The translations under genes and the position numbers were made by a program. The notes below the pieces were generated by a model, which saw only the letters and a program-made list of their open reading frames with translations, ran no database searches and was not told the DNA's origin. A DNA stretch of 64,000 bases, from the NCBI GenBank assembly GCA_030068145.1, contig JAPJBO010000029.1, positions 532,937 to 596,936 on the forward strand, given 5' to 3'. This stretch comes from Diplonema papillatum. Lineage: Eukaryota > Euglenozoa > Diplonemea > Diplonemida > Diplonemidae. Shown piece by piece: positions 9,595 through 20,820 of the stretch (position 1 is the stretch's first letter; every line of letters starts with the position of its first letter).

Positions 9595-9830
9595 TGTAGA
9601 ACGTGGGGGGCCCAAGACTACACTCCACGAAGGAATGTACTTGGTGTCGGTCACAAACAGTCCCGGACATGGCTAGCCATAACCCATAACGAAAGCGTGC
9701 ACTAAATATACACCCCGTAACCATATAGCCCTTTTTTGCTCTAAGAGAACCCATTCATGAACGGTCACACGGAGACCCTAAAACCCCGGAATTTCAAGCG
9801 AACTTTAACTCTAAAAACCACTCCTGGGGT
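9595..9830 (+). repeat. Repeat family H, copy 1
   Basis: GGGGGGCCCAAGACTA, then CTTGGTGTCGGTC, then CGGAGACCCTAAAA, then ACTCTAAAAA recur in order at 32682-32880. The CGGAGAC-TAAA core also appears at about 35104, 52096 and 58040. Confidence 0.55.
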
Positions 9831-11810
9831 CGTCGTCAGAACTCGCACCTCTCTCTCTCTCTTTCTCCAAAATGAAAGCGAGAATGTGGAGTAAGTCCTG
9901 ATTATTAGGGTCACGCTTTCTGGGGTAAATAATTGCCCTCTGGTCGGTGGTCTTTTTTTCATTTGCGAGCCCCTGCTAGCGTCCCGCGCCAGAGTGTGGT
10001 GACTCGTCTGAAGACATGACCTTACAGACACCGCTGGCTATTGTTCGAGACCCACACGCAAGATGATCTTGTGCGCCTCATGAGTTTGTAGGACTACTGA
10101 TTGTCTTGTTTCAAGCCAAATGAGTGCTAGTCCCCGCAATGACAAACGAGGTGCGTGGTGTGTAGTACTGCAGCGCCCCCAAAAGCAGGAGGACATCTTC
10201 CTCACACTGCAACCAATAGAGCTGAGCACGGCAACCCCACTGTCCGCTGTGCTCTGCAAAGTTTACTTCGCAGATTGCCACCGGGCCCGCCTTGCGTGCG
10301 TTGCTTGAAGGACGAAACCACGGTGCTTATGGGACCAATGCGGTATTTAGCACAAAACCACTCCAAGCACGTTCTTGCAATCTCCCCCCGAACAAAGAAT
10401 GGGGTGCGCAGTGCGCTCCACCACGGTAGAAAAAGAGAGAACAAAGAGAGAACTAAGGGGCTGGCGGATACATTCCTCGTTACGGAGTCTTGTACACCTT
10501 TGCTATCTCATTTCTTTTTCAAAGAAAACTTGATGTTAGCATCAATCATGCATGAGCATAGCTCTGCCGAAACATTAAACCAAGATTCTTCCTCGTCGAT
10601 TCAGTAGTTGTAGAACGGGGTACTGAGGCTACCCCCCCAGAGACGCATTGGACTAGAGTCAAACGCAACAGGGTCTTCTTTCCCCGCTGACAGTTTCAAG
10701 TCCGTTCCCTTGACTGCTGTTTCGCCAGATAGTAGGTAGGGACAGAAGGAATCTCATTGGCTCAAGTCTTAGGTTTTATCCGGTCGCCGTTAGTAACAGC
10801 AAGCTGCTTGCCCAAAGTTGTCTTAGAAAAAACGAAAAGCAAATCAGAACGTAAAGTAAAACGAACCCAAAAACGAAAAACACTTCTACGGTATACTACC
10901 GGGTATAGGGCTTGCCAGACGCTTTGTTTTGGTGTATGCGTGTTGATCAACTATCCAACCTGTCTTTGCCCAAGAAAGACATGACGGAAGTATTGGTGCA
11001 GATTGTGTGTGTTGCTGAAAATCAGCAAAGGTGGCCGGTATTTCGCGCAAGCGTCCTGCTGCCCTCCGCACACACACGCTAAGGAACCCCGCTGATATCC
11101 CGTCCTCAGCCAATCCTTTTCCCGAAGTCATGGATCCAGTATGTCGGCTTCCCTTAGCTACATTGTTCTGTCGGCCAGAGGCTTTAGCCTAGGAGACTCA
11201 GCAAGCCAGCCGTAGAAGCACATTACAACCGAACCGACGAGAACACCGTGAACCTTCTTTGACCTTCCTCCCCAGAACCAGTGCTCTAAAAGGGTACTTC
11301 GCGCAATCATCCTGCTGCCTTCGACACGTTGGCGTTACTGCCACGCCTAACAAACTCTGACGACAGCCGTTTGGAGCACACACAAGGCGGACAAGCTCCT
11401 TGGTTGTCCCTCTGCCGCCTTTTCCGCCCCTTTTTGCGCGGGTCAGGCACCTTTGGACCGGAGTTTACTCTATGCCTTTGTCCATGGGTCAAAAGAGTCA
11501 TTGCAGGTGTTTTGTTTGTCATTCGGAGTCGAAGCATAGAAAGCAGCAAAGTACGTTTCAGACAAAGCGCTCAAAAATAGTTTCAAAAGGCCCGAAGCGA
11601 GCTAGGGTCGCAATGATCCAGCGAATCAGGGATAAAAGCCGTTTCGAAATAGCGACAGCGGAAAGAACAAGAATTATGAGATAAAAGGTGAAGCAGCGAA
11701 CCAGCGGTTTAGGATTATGCCTACCCTGGCTTACTGGGGAAAAAGAAGAGAAAACGCAATGTCCCCTCGCTGCCAGGCTTTTTTGTTCCTATCTCAGCAA
11801 GCGTTCGTTC
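9831..11810. other. Intergenic stretch with diverged repeats, no gene supported
   Basis: Contains a CT-rich tract (9850-9870) and a diverged family C copy (10205-10388). It also has two relatives of a GGGTACTTCGCG / CCTGCTGCC motif (about 11035 and 11290) that sits next to family C elsewhere. Open frames here show no codon bias. Confidence 0.5.
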
Positions 11811-11816
11811 TTTGTT

Positions 11817-11925
11817 GTGCTAACAGTGCGTTGCTGGTATCAGAAGTTAGTAGTTGGCAACATACTACGTAAAGCTTACCGAAGCATGCGAGTTAGCTCG
11901 TGCTACAAACGAAAAAGCAGAAACA
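11817..11925 (+). repeat. R3 dispersed repeat, copy 2
   Basis: Diverged copy of the 100-bp R3 repeat (GCTAACAGTGCGTTGCTGGT, then GTTAGTAGTTGGCAACATAC). Its splice-donor block is mutated to GCATGCGAGTTAG. It lies 400 bp upstream of the PIG-Y start. Confidence 0.6.
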
Positions 11926-12319
11926 CAAAATGCCGGAAGGCAAATTGCGGAAGGGACAGGGGGAGGAGGAGTAGAAAGATTCTGGATTAAGTACGATGCC
12001 GTGCCTATGGGGTATGCGACCATCTGTGACCAACAGGGACCTCTAACAAGAATGAACTGGGGGTTCTTATGCTCAACAGAAGGCTTCGTGGAAGGATGTG
12101 GGCCTCATCCGGCCTCAAGAATACGGGCATCGGTCGCATGCCCCACGGTGCATCGTACTTCACCTGTCTCTTTTTGCCACCCCGTCCCGTTCCCCCTCTT
12201 GGCGCATCATTCCATGTGTACCGCTTGCTATTGAGCCCGAGTATTGCTCGTTACACGCCCGAGACGAGCACGATGCCAAACCACCCGGGGCAGAATTCTG
12301 GAATGACGGCGGGGTGAAC

Positions 12320-12613
12320 ATGCACAGCGCGGCTAGTGTAACGGACAGGGCGAAGTCGAGAAGCAATTTGTTGGACAGGCGCGTCCCCGCAGCGTCTCCG
12401 GTGCTGATTCTCGTTGTTTTGTGGACGGTGCTCGGCGTGCCGCTGGCGTGTATCGGTTGTTGGTTCGCTTTTTCCACGCGCAAGCTCAGCAACGCCAGTC
12501 TCGCCCTCGACGGCTACCTCCACTACGCTTTCTTCGTTCCCCTGTCGCTACCTGTTTTCGTTGTGCTCTCGTACTTCAGTTGGATCGGCCGCAAGTACTT
12601 CGTTCACAACTGA
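12320..12613 (+). CDS. PIGY: GPI N-acetylglucosaminyltransferase subunit Y (PIG-Y-like)
   Basis: A 97-residue protein from ATG 12320. After a hydrophilic N-terminus of about 30 residues there are two transmembrane helices (about residues 33-52 and 67-87). The C-terminus is FSWIGRKYFVHN, which matches the conserved PIG-Y ending (a W-x-G-x-K-x-F-x-HN pattern after a proline-containing second helix). In animals PIG-Y is about 71 residues and is a small ER-membrane subunit of the GPI-GnT complex that starts GPI-anchor synthesis. This copy has a longer N-terminal tail. The frame is open further upstream without a nearer ATG. Family call from the C-terminal signature and topology. Confidence 0.75.
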   Translation: MHSAASVTDRAKSRSNLLDRRVPAASPVLILVVLWTVLGVPLACIGCWFAFSTRKLSNASLALDGYLHYAFFVPLSLPVFVVLSYFSWIGRKYFVHN

Positions 12614-12720
12614 TGAGCAGCCGTCCGTGACCTTCAGGGACACGCCATGCTGCACCTTTCTTCCATGCCCAGCATGCGCGTTCCAAGTTTGCTAGCCGTT
12701 GATTGGTTTTGTTGTAAACG

Positions 12721-13159
12721 ATGGAACAGTCCGGAGTCAGCAGGCGTGGCTTGCGCGGAGCCGGTGCCACGGGTACAGGGCAGAGTGTCATTACTCTCCG
12801 GCCCGTGCGACAGCCCCGCATGATGGATAGAGCGACTTATTTGTGCATTCGCTTCGAAACCTCGCAGAGAGCCTAAGACTGCGCGAGAGTTGAAGTGCTC
12901 AATCGTGTGAGAAGCGCTGCACACTTCTGCGAATGTGGTCACATTTGCCTCGCGTTCGTCGTTCAAGCCGCAACTGATCGCAAAAGCTGAGAGGTCTCGC
13001 TGTACTAGAATCTTTTCGTCGCATGCTCTCATTTCCGACGAGCGGCATGCCGAGAAGCTACAGTTGCAAGGCGATACCCTGTGTTCTTCACAGGGTGAGT
13101 GGCTACTTTACCGGAACACCCGCCAGAACACCAAGCCCACGTATCAGCTCGCTGTCTGA
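12721..13159 (+). CDS. Small two-exon gene, unrecognised
   Basis: ATG 12721 opens MEQSGVSRRGLRGAGATG and onward with good codon character. The terminal exon ends at 13159 (KPTYQLAV, stop) and reads cleanly from about 13009. A consistent model is donor TTATTT/GTGCAT after 12842 (phase 2) and acceptor CTGTACTAG before 13009 (phase 2), giving about 90 residues. The donor is weak, and another acceptor (12994) also fits the phase. It lies 107 bp after PIG-Y on the same strand. Confidence 0.4.
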
Positions 13160-13718
13160 GGTGTCGACTTTCCGCGACTCTGCACGTTGCAACTGCTTCT
13201 GGAGTATTTTGTCGCCTTTGTCGTTATCGTCCGAATTCAGACCTTCCTACCCCTATCCTTTGCTGCACCGAATCGCTTGCCGCTGCTGTCACGATACATC
13301 GCACGCCCCAGCCCTCAGTGGCCGCCCTTCGCGAGTACGGCAAGCCGAGAAAACCCGCTGCGCATACAATGCCGCAATGGCAATCTGTGCTACCCCTGCG
13401 GCGAGGACACACAGCTTCTTCAACTGTACCCTGCGACCCACAGAGGGGGCAGTGCGATCGAACACCTGTCATCTCGTCACTGGCACTGGCAGCATCGCCG
13501 TGAACCTAAAAACCGGGTATTTCTGTAGTCGTTTTCATCCTGTGTTGCCAACGTGTTCACAATTCATACACTGTGGTAGGCCTCGCCGCTTTTACCATGC
13601 CGTGGAACTCGCCGAGAAGCACCGACAGAGGGTGTGGCACTCGTTTACAACGGGCAACTACAGCAACAACGGTCTCCAGGCGTGGAAAACACAAAGGGGA
13701 AGAGAGGGGGTGGAGACG

Positions 13719-15161
13719 ATGATACGCGTAGGGGGGAACTCTGCGTGGATTCAAGGCGATGCTGTGTGCCTCGGCTGTGGGATGGTTGCGGAGCTGGTCG
13801 GCGTGCCGAAGGTCGAGAGCGGAAGCCACGAGCTTTGCACCAGTGCCTGCAGAGAGGTGCTGCAGAAGGTCTGCATGCGCCACGACTTTCTGGCCGCGAA
13901 AGTGAAGGAGTTGCAGGATCGCATCCGCAATCCGACCAATCAACTGGTTCCGGAATCCACCTACCCTTCGTCGTACCAACCAACAAAGTACGAAGCACCT
14001 CCTGGTATGTCTTTCTTCACTTTACATATTGGGTTTCGCTACCAACCACCACCCACCATGAGTGTACTCTACGGTATGCGCGCCGACCACGGGTAGGTAG
14101 GTAGCCGAACTCTGTTTGGACGAAGAGCCCGCGAGAACTCGGCACAATTTGGCAAGAACCCCGAACGAATCCGGTACCAACCAAGCAAAACTTGAAACTG
14201 ATCACCCCAAGCCATACTAATTTCTGTAGTCGTATATTCTTCTGATAACAAGATCAGGATCTTCGAAAATTGATACTATTCCGACGAGAAGTGACACTTG
14301 TAAGGTATTACCCTTCGCCAACCCGTATATTCACCCTTCGCCAACCCGTATATTCACCCTTCGCCAACCCGTATATTCACCCTTCGCCAACCCGTATATT
14401 CACCCTTCGCCAACCCGTATATTCACCCTTCGCCAACCCGTATATTCACCCTTCGCCAACCCGTATATTCACCCTTCGCCAACCCGTATATTCACCCTTC
14501 GCTCGCAGAAGCCATCCGCTCGCTGCGCGCACCGTCGCAGTACAGCACGTCGGCGGCCCAAACAACGACGGACACGACGGCACCGGCGCCGGAGTTGAAG
14601 CCGGGGATGGCGGTGTTCGTGCGCGACCGCCCGAGCGATTCTTGGCGGCCGGGCGTCGTGATCAAGGCCGACGCCGGCAGCCGCCCTTTAGTCAAAGTCG
14701 ACAAGCTCGGCGAGATGCGCTGGGGCCACGTAGTCCTCGACACCGGCAACGGCCCGCCTCCAACCGCACAAGCTTCGTCAGCACCCACCCCTGCTGCGTC
14801 GACTGCTACGACGGCGGCGCCACCCGTCGTAGCCCAAGGAACGATCACGACAGCGCTCGATCTGCTCGACACCACCGACATGCGCGACCTGATCAAGACG
14901 ATGGGCGACCTGAAAACCAAGGTCGACCGATTGCAGGCTGAAAACACGCGTCTGACGAAGCAGCTCAACACACTAACGTTGCAGAAAACGGAGCTCGACC
15001 ACAAGGTCACAGCGGCGGAGAACAGGCGGCAGACGGTCGAGTTTCTCGCGGAGGTGCAAAAAAAGCAGTCCGACGACCTGAGCCTGAAGGCCAACGAGTC
15101 GTGCACCCTCCGCGATGAGAACCACGCCTTGAAAAAGAAGCTGGACGACGCTGAGGTGTGA
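13719..15161 (+). CDS. Cysteine-motif / SH3-like / coiled-coil protein (two exons, 13719-14004 and 14509-15161)
   Basis: Exon 1 from ATG 13719 carries a C-x2-C and a C-x3-C pair (C17, C20, C40, C44). It ends at CCTG/GTATGT in phase 1. The intron (14005-14508) holds a 23-bp minisatellite that runs straight into the acceptor CGCTCGCAG. Exon 2 completes a GAA codon and encodes a short SH3/Tudor-like stretch (about residues 128-170: GMAVFVRD, WRPGVV, VKVDKLG, WGHV), an Ala/Thr/Pro linker, then a charged coiled coil to the C-terminus. Total about 312 residues. The splice phase fits exactly. The barrel fold is a guess from pattern; the coiled coil is clear. Confidence 0.6.
14311..14508 (+). repeat. 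23-bp minisatellite in intron, about 8.6 copies
   Basis: The unit starts CCCTTCGCCAACCCGTATAT plus TCA. The final partial copy diverges into GCTCGCAG, which serves as the 3' splice site of the host intron. Confidence 0.9.
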
Positions 15162-16075
15162 GCCCCGTAGTGTCTTTGAAGAAAATAAGATGGGATCCTA
15201 GCTTTGAAGCCCACTGGCAGGGCATTAGCTTCCGGTTCTATCCTCCCGGTGAAAGCAACAACAGGACTTCCTTTCGGGGGAAACCGATCGTTTTCCCCAC
15301 TGGTACTCAACTGATGGCTACCTGAACCCGGGTGGTGGATGCCCAAAACGCGAAGCGAAACGTCTGAATGCACTGCCCACCGCCCGGCACCTACCCGAGC
15401 GGGAGAAAGCTCACTGCCTGTTAATGAACACGGAGCTTGACTCGAAAGTATCCACAACGTATGGTAAGATGCGGAAGGCGGAGAGGGGGTTTGGGTAGAG
15501 GTTCTAGTGAAAATCATGTGAGGCACGCGACCTGTGGCCTCCAGAACCGAGGCCGAATGGGGACCTACTAGGCATTCCTCATTCAAGGAGAATACTTGCA
15601 ATCATCGATCCTCATCACGACGCACGTTCAAAAGATTTCCCATCCTCTTCAAGATAAGGTAGCCGGAAGGCTCTCAAACTCGTTTAATGCGTCAGTGTAG
15701 TGCGCGTGCAGCCTAGGACACTTAGGAGCATCACAGACCTGCTATTGGCTCGCTCTTCCGCGCTATAAGTCGCGCGCAGTCCCCTTCCGGAAAGCCTTTT
15801 GCTGAGCATAGAACCCATTCCTCCCCCAAGGTGCTGGCGCACGCAGTGTGCTCCAGCAGCTTGTGGGGGAGGACTTAAACTGTGCGGTCCATTTTTCGGG
15901 TGTGGCACACCCGCGTCGCACCCGCAAGTCCAGTGTGAAATCCGGTGTGACACCCGCAAATCCAGCGTGAATCCACTGTGATCACCACTGTTTTTGCGGG
16001 CCCCCCACCCGGTACTGTTTTTTTTTTTTTTTTTTTGTTGCTTTCCACATGTACTCAGACGACCTCTCCTTCGCA
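15162..16075. other. Intergenic or intronic stretch
   Basis: No supported gene. Features are a cluster of CACACCCGC / CCGCAAGTCCAG / CCGCAAATCCAG near 15905-15975 (short degenerate direct repeats) and a T19 tract at 16018-16036, which is a plausible polypyrimidine tract for the next exon. Confidence 0.4.
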
Positions 16076-16352
16076 GACTCAAATCCAAGCCACGCTGCGG
16101 TTCGGGGGCACCTGGGACAAGACGCTTGCAACAGTGGTCGGGCGGCTGCAAACGATGCTGCGTAACTCGAAGCTTTGTCTGGAGGCAAGACGAGTCGCGG
16201 CCACCAGCCCTCCTTCGGAGTTTCGGAAATGGATAATGGCCCACGACGCGCACCCGGACTGGTTCGACGACATGCACTTTGACGACGCCGTCAGCAGCAG
16301 CGGAAAAAGAGGCATGCGCCAGAGCTACCTTCATAGGCGACTAAAACGGTAG
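16076..16352 (+). CDS. Terminal exon, unrecognised
   Basis: After TCTCCTTCGCAG the frame runs about 91 codons with strong codon character to TAG at 16352 (RFGGTWDKTLATVVGRL, then FRKWIMAHDAHPDWFDDMHF, then a basic end RRLKR). The acidic/aromatic middle suggests a folded domain I cannot name. Upstream exons were not found. The opposite strand is open but reads as a shadow. Confidence 0.4.
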
Positions 16353-17498
16353 CCTTTCGTCGCAGCTGCAGCAGAAGCTTGCGCCTGAGTTTCCTTCACA
16401 CACGACCAAACCGGTGGCCTTGCGTGACTCAAAAGAGGCTTGTGCCTGAGTTGACATTATAAACGACTAAACTTGTGTAACCTTCGGTTGGAAACCAGCT
16501 ATAACGGCAGCCTTCAGTCCGTCGTTGTACTTGTGGTTCCGTAGACTATGAGCGAGCATGCCTGGAACTCGCTCACTGAGCATGAAACTGACAAGCGCAT
16601 TCTTCCTAAAATACAGCGAGCGACTACACCGCTTTTTTAGACTGTTTGTCATCGTCTCTTGAAGACACACCCGCGAAGTGCACTTTATTCGCTTCGTCTG
16701 CCAGTGTCTGGTGTTAATCGACGTTTTCTAGCCACGTTCGTTCCTGTTGAATACACGCAAATCCGTTCTTGCCCGCGTGCTAGTAGACCCCCGAACCACA
16801 GTTCGTGTACCTGTATTGTGATGATCCACGAGTTTTTTTCCGTCCGTTCAACTCCCGTTTTTTGGAGCTCTTGCGCAAGGAACGTGTATACATTAAGCGT
16901 CGACTGCCGATGTCCGCGTTCGGTAGCTCGCGAATCGACGAACTGCGCAGGAATTTTGCTTTGAGAACTGCTAAGAAGGGAGGAGAAAGAAGACATTCTA
17001 TGTAACACATCACTAGCGCCGTACGTTCTGTATCCAACCACAACCCGAAGGCTGTGTGAAGTTCTCTTATTGACATTCGTGGTCCAACTCCCTGAGTGGT
17101 CGCCGGTTCCGAACCTCGGCGGGGGAGAATCTTAGCTTAATGTGCAGACACAACACTGCCTTTCATGCATGTTGATGCTAGCTATAAGTCTTCTTCTCAG
17201 AAAACCTTAGGCTACGATCGTCGACGACCACTGGTACTTCACTTTGCTGCTGGATGGTCACTTCACACCGACCTAGCGAGCCGGAATCCCTCAAGTCCCC
17301 GCGGTCTACGGGCGTTCACAGTGTCAAAAGAGCTGGATGACACTCTCCGAACGACCAGATCCTCCCCAGCACCTCCTTTGCCCTTTGACCTTTACAGACC
17401 TTGCGCTTTTTAGATGCGGTGTGGTGCAATATACCCGCATAGGGAAGGTGTTTTTATTATTTGGTGAAACTTTGTATGAGCCCCCCCCCCCCCCCCCC
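16353..17498. other. Stretch with only weak ORFs
   Basis: Several frames of 60-118 codons overlap on both strands around 16660-17076 and no single one stands out. Ends in a C18 run abutting element A at 17499. Confidence 0.35.
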
Positions 17499-17500
17499 TA

Positions 17501-18802
17501 GGGCTAAGTTGGATGGAAACGCCGTTTCTTTTAGTTTTTTCGAAATATGGAAACGGAAACGGAAACGGAAACGGAAACGTTTCCGTTTCTTTTAAAAGAA
17601 ACGCCGGAAGGCTCCTCATGCTGAGGGGTCGTCCTATGGGATACCACTTCGCGGGTCCTTCTGTGTGTCCGTCGGGTGTCCGTTTCCATCCAAATTTTGG
17701 CTTTCCTTTCAGAGGGCGGGATCACCTTCTTTTGATCTACCAGCGGGCACTTCTCTTCCTCCGTCTTCTGGCGGGCTCTCTGACTCTTCAGGGCCCTTCC
17801 TGGGCTGTTCTTCGACTTGGCTCGGCCCCTTCTTGTGTGTTGTCGCGGTCTCGTTTGTGCAGAGCAGTCGCTGATGCTCACCGCTTTCTTTCATCGGCGA
17901 TCTGACACGAGCAAATAGGTAACCACAAGCTAATGATGCAGAATGTCGTCACATGCGGATGCTGAGGTTTTCTGACACCAGGTTCCACTCTTCTGTGCCT
18001 ACCACTTCGTCCTCTGCTGCTTCCAACCCACGTTCTCATGTTTACTTGTATCGGCGGCCGTGCCGAGTGGGGCTTTTTGAATCTGCCGTCCTCTTCTGCA
18101 TTGTCGGTGGGGTTCTTCCTGCCGTCGCTGTCTATGCTCCGACAACACCGCCCGATGGTGCCCCTTCCGGTGACGGTTGCCACCCGTCGTCGTATGCAAG
18201 GTGCACTGTGGCAATCGATGTTTAACACACACGTTACTGCGTGGCCATCGCTTTTCTGGCGGGTTCAACATTGCCCCGGCATATGTGTGCCCTTCTCACC
18301 TCCTGATGCTGATTGCACTCCCTCTTTGTCTTACACCGCTGAAAACCCCCGGTCTTGTAGCCTGTGGTGCGGCGGTGCTCCCGCTGTCCTGAACGATCGT
18401 ATCTGTATAGCCTATTATTGGAAGCGGATGTGCTTTCCCGATCGTCTTCAGCGCGCTGGCTAACGGCCTCGCATCAACGGAGCATCGTCGCCACAACAGC
18501 CATTGGTATAAAGAGCTGCAGACCTCAAAGTCATCACAACCGGATGCGTGTGGTTGCGCGGTCACAACTCTTATCCTTCTTTCCTCCCTCTTTTTCGGAG
18601 CTTCCTTGTCCATGGTTTCCCACTGGATTGCGGGGTCCGCCGTTCGGAACACATTTCCGGTCGGACCTTCAGCCAGTATACTAGTGGCATACCAGCCGTT
18701 TCTTTTGAAAAGAAACGGCGTTTCCATCCACCGCCAAAAAGAAGGAAACGGAAACGGAAACGGAAACGGAAACGTTTCCAACGTTTCCATCCTACATAGC
18801 CC
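17501..18802 (+). mobile_element. Element A, copy 1 (TA-flanked inverted-repeat element, 1302 bp)
   Basis: Termini are GGGCTAAGTTGGATGGAAAC and, at the far end, the reverse complement of GGGCTATGTAGGATGGAAAC. Each end is flanked by TA (17499-17500, 18803-18804), as for Tc1/mariner-type insertion. Subterminal (AAACGG)n and (CCGTTT)n runs sit inside each end and can pair. The interior has no recognisable transposase; the ORFs on either strand are not conserved in frame between copies (a 1-nt indel near 18195). Copy 2 is at 22373-23650, inverted. Confidence 0.75.
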
Positions 18803-18804
18803 TA

Positions 18805-20003
18805 GGGGGGGTCAAAAGGTCTTTTTTTGCGTCAAAATGGTGACATTTTCAGCCTGTAGACTTAACGGCAGTTTAAGGCTAAAAAAACATGCAACCCGCC
18901 TCAGAAATGCCCGGAAACGTGTTTTTGGGGGAAGTTTCATGGAAAATGGCCCAGGGGGGGGTGTATTAGTTGATGGTTTTAGGGTGGACACCGTTTGGTA
19001 CCGGCTAGCAGCCTGTGGGTGTGCTTCACTGTTCATACCATGCAAAGATGAGACTACAATCACGTACAGGCAGCCACAAATGGAAGCAACAAAAGGGCGA
19101 ACGACACCCAGGAGGAAGGCAGCTATGAACGTTGCTCGTCTGGATGGTTAACAACGTCCCAAAAGGTTCTCTGGGTCTTGCGCAAGCTGAGGTGTTGTTG
19201 ACACCGCAGGCAGCAGCTCTTCCCCGAACTTCTGCTAGAGCGATATTCACAAAGTTCGATGTCTTTCCGAGAAAAACAATGAGATGCTCTCATCCGTAGT
19301 GGGATTTCCCAGATCCCAACGTTTTTGTTGAAGGGATGCACGCGACAGTGTCTTTTATTCAAGTTCGCCTTTTGTACACCACCCCGAAAGGGTCACATTG
19401 CACACGCACGCAAGACAATACTGGTCACCGGGGTGTATCTCTGGTACCTAACCCCAACGCACGTTGAGCTTGAACAAAAATAGAAAACTGGACTTGAACG
19501 AAAAGGTTCGGCGGTGGATTTATAGGACTGTCATGACAAAGCAGCTCAGGGCAGGGTATCTGCAGCTTGCGGTAGCACGCTACACGACACAGGCCACTAC
19601 GAAAGCTGGCGCTGACGTCAAGGACTCGAGGGGGTCTTTTTAGGTGACAACCCCAAAAATAGTGACAGCATGAACCGAAGAAGGAAAACAACACTGCCCA
19701 ATGTTGCTCAAAAGACTTTTCTGAGAGTTGGGGATGGTGGGGCTTCGTAGGAGGCATCGACAAGCGACTCAATGAGGTACAGCTTCGTAACGTGCCGAGA
19801 ACACCGGTACCAAACGGTGTCCACCCTGAGTCCAACAATTGGGCACTCGTAAAAAGGCCTTTTCGGGGCACTTCAGCAGCCAAAAAGCATGTTTTAGGCA
19901 TTTCTATACGGTTCTGGGGTGGTTTACCAAATTTTATTGCCTTTTAGGAGCCCCTATGTGGTTCCCAAAAAAATGACCTATTTTGACAGCTTTTGACCCC
20001 CCC
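18805..20003 (+). mobile_element. Element B, copy 1 (TA-flanked inverted-repeat element, 1199 bp)
   Basis: Begins GGGGGGGTCAAAAGG and ends CTTTTGACCCCCCC, with TA on both sides. The left TA is shared with element A. Inside lies a second, perfect 23-bp inverted repeat starting GGGTGGACACCGTTTGGTAC (18982-19004 and 19804-19826) enclosing about 800 bp, so B may hold a nested element. A minus-strand frame of about 79 codons (19123-19362) is conserved in copy 2 with few substitutions. Copy 2 is at 23653-24861, inverted. Confidence 0.7.
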
Positions 20004-20027
20004 TACCCCCCCCCCCCCCCTTTCGGG

Positions 20028-20768
20028 GCCTTCTCCCCGTGACGGATTCGCCTGTGCTCTAGTAGCACGGGTGGTCCTGGCTGTGACGAGCTACGAACAG
20101 CCGCCTGACAAACCAGACTCACACCGCAGTCCTGTCTGCAGACACTCAGGTTCCGCGCTGATGATGGTCCGCCTTATGTGTCCGTGGCTTAAAGGACCGA
20201 AACACGGCGCAGACGGGACCAGTGCGGTGTTGAGCACATACCCATTCCAAGCACGTTCTTGCAATCCCCCCATTCCAGTAGGGTACTTCGCGTAACGCGA
20301 CTTGCTGCCCTCAGCACGCAGGATTACTTCCTCGCACTCTTTTCCTTTTGGTACTTCAACCATTGGTGCTGCACACGGCAACCCCATGTCCACTGTGCTC
20401 TGCGGAGTTTACTTCGCAGATTGCCACCGTAAAAAGAAGACAAGTCAGTGCTGCCTAGCGAGTCGCAGTCACAATCAGGGCGAGTGCCCTGAGTTTTTTA
20501 ACTGATTGCTCAGACACGGTTGTAGGGGCCTTCTCCCCGTGACGGATTCGCCTGTGCTCTAGTAGCACGGGTGGCCCTGGCTGTGACGAGCTACGAACAG
20601 CCGCCTGACAAACCAGACTCACACCGCAGTCCTGTCTGCAGACACTCAGGTTCCACGCTGATGATGGTCCGCCTTATGTGTCCGTGGCTTAAAGGACCGA
20701 AACACGGCGCAGACGGGACCAGTGCGGTGTTGAGCACAGACCCATTCCAAGCACGTTCTTGCAACCCC
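20028..20768 (+). repeat. Repeat family C, two tandem copies
   Basis: Two copies in direct orientation (20028-20510 long form and 20527-20768 short form), each starting GGCCTTCTCCCCGTGACGGA and ending at GCACGTTCTTGCAA plus a C run. Near-identical to 37708-37950. Confidence 0.85.
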
Positions 20769-20820
20769 CCCCACTTTCAGATATATTTCTTCACTTTGGG
20801 TTGTAGTGTGAACGAATCTC

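Noticed and set aside
15684-16334. 216-codon minus-strand ORF
   Set aside because: Runs through the T19 tract as poly-Lys and mirrors the plus-strand exon; treated as a shadow.
16659-17076. Gene in any of several overlapping 66-118-codon frames
   Set aside because: Plus and minus frames look equally plausible; no splice or start evidence separates them.
17953-18463. ORFs inside element A as a transposase
   Set aside because: No DDE/D-like motifs; a 1-nt indel between the two copies breaks the frame.
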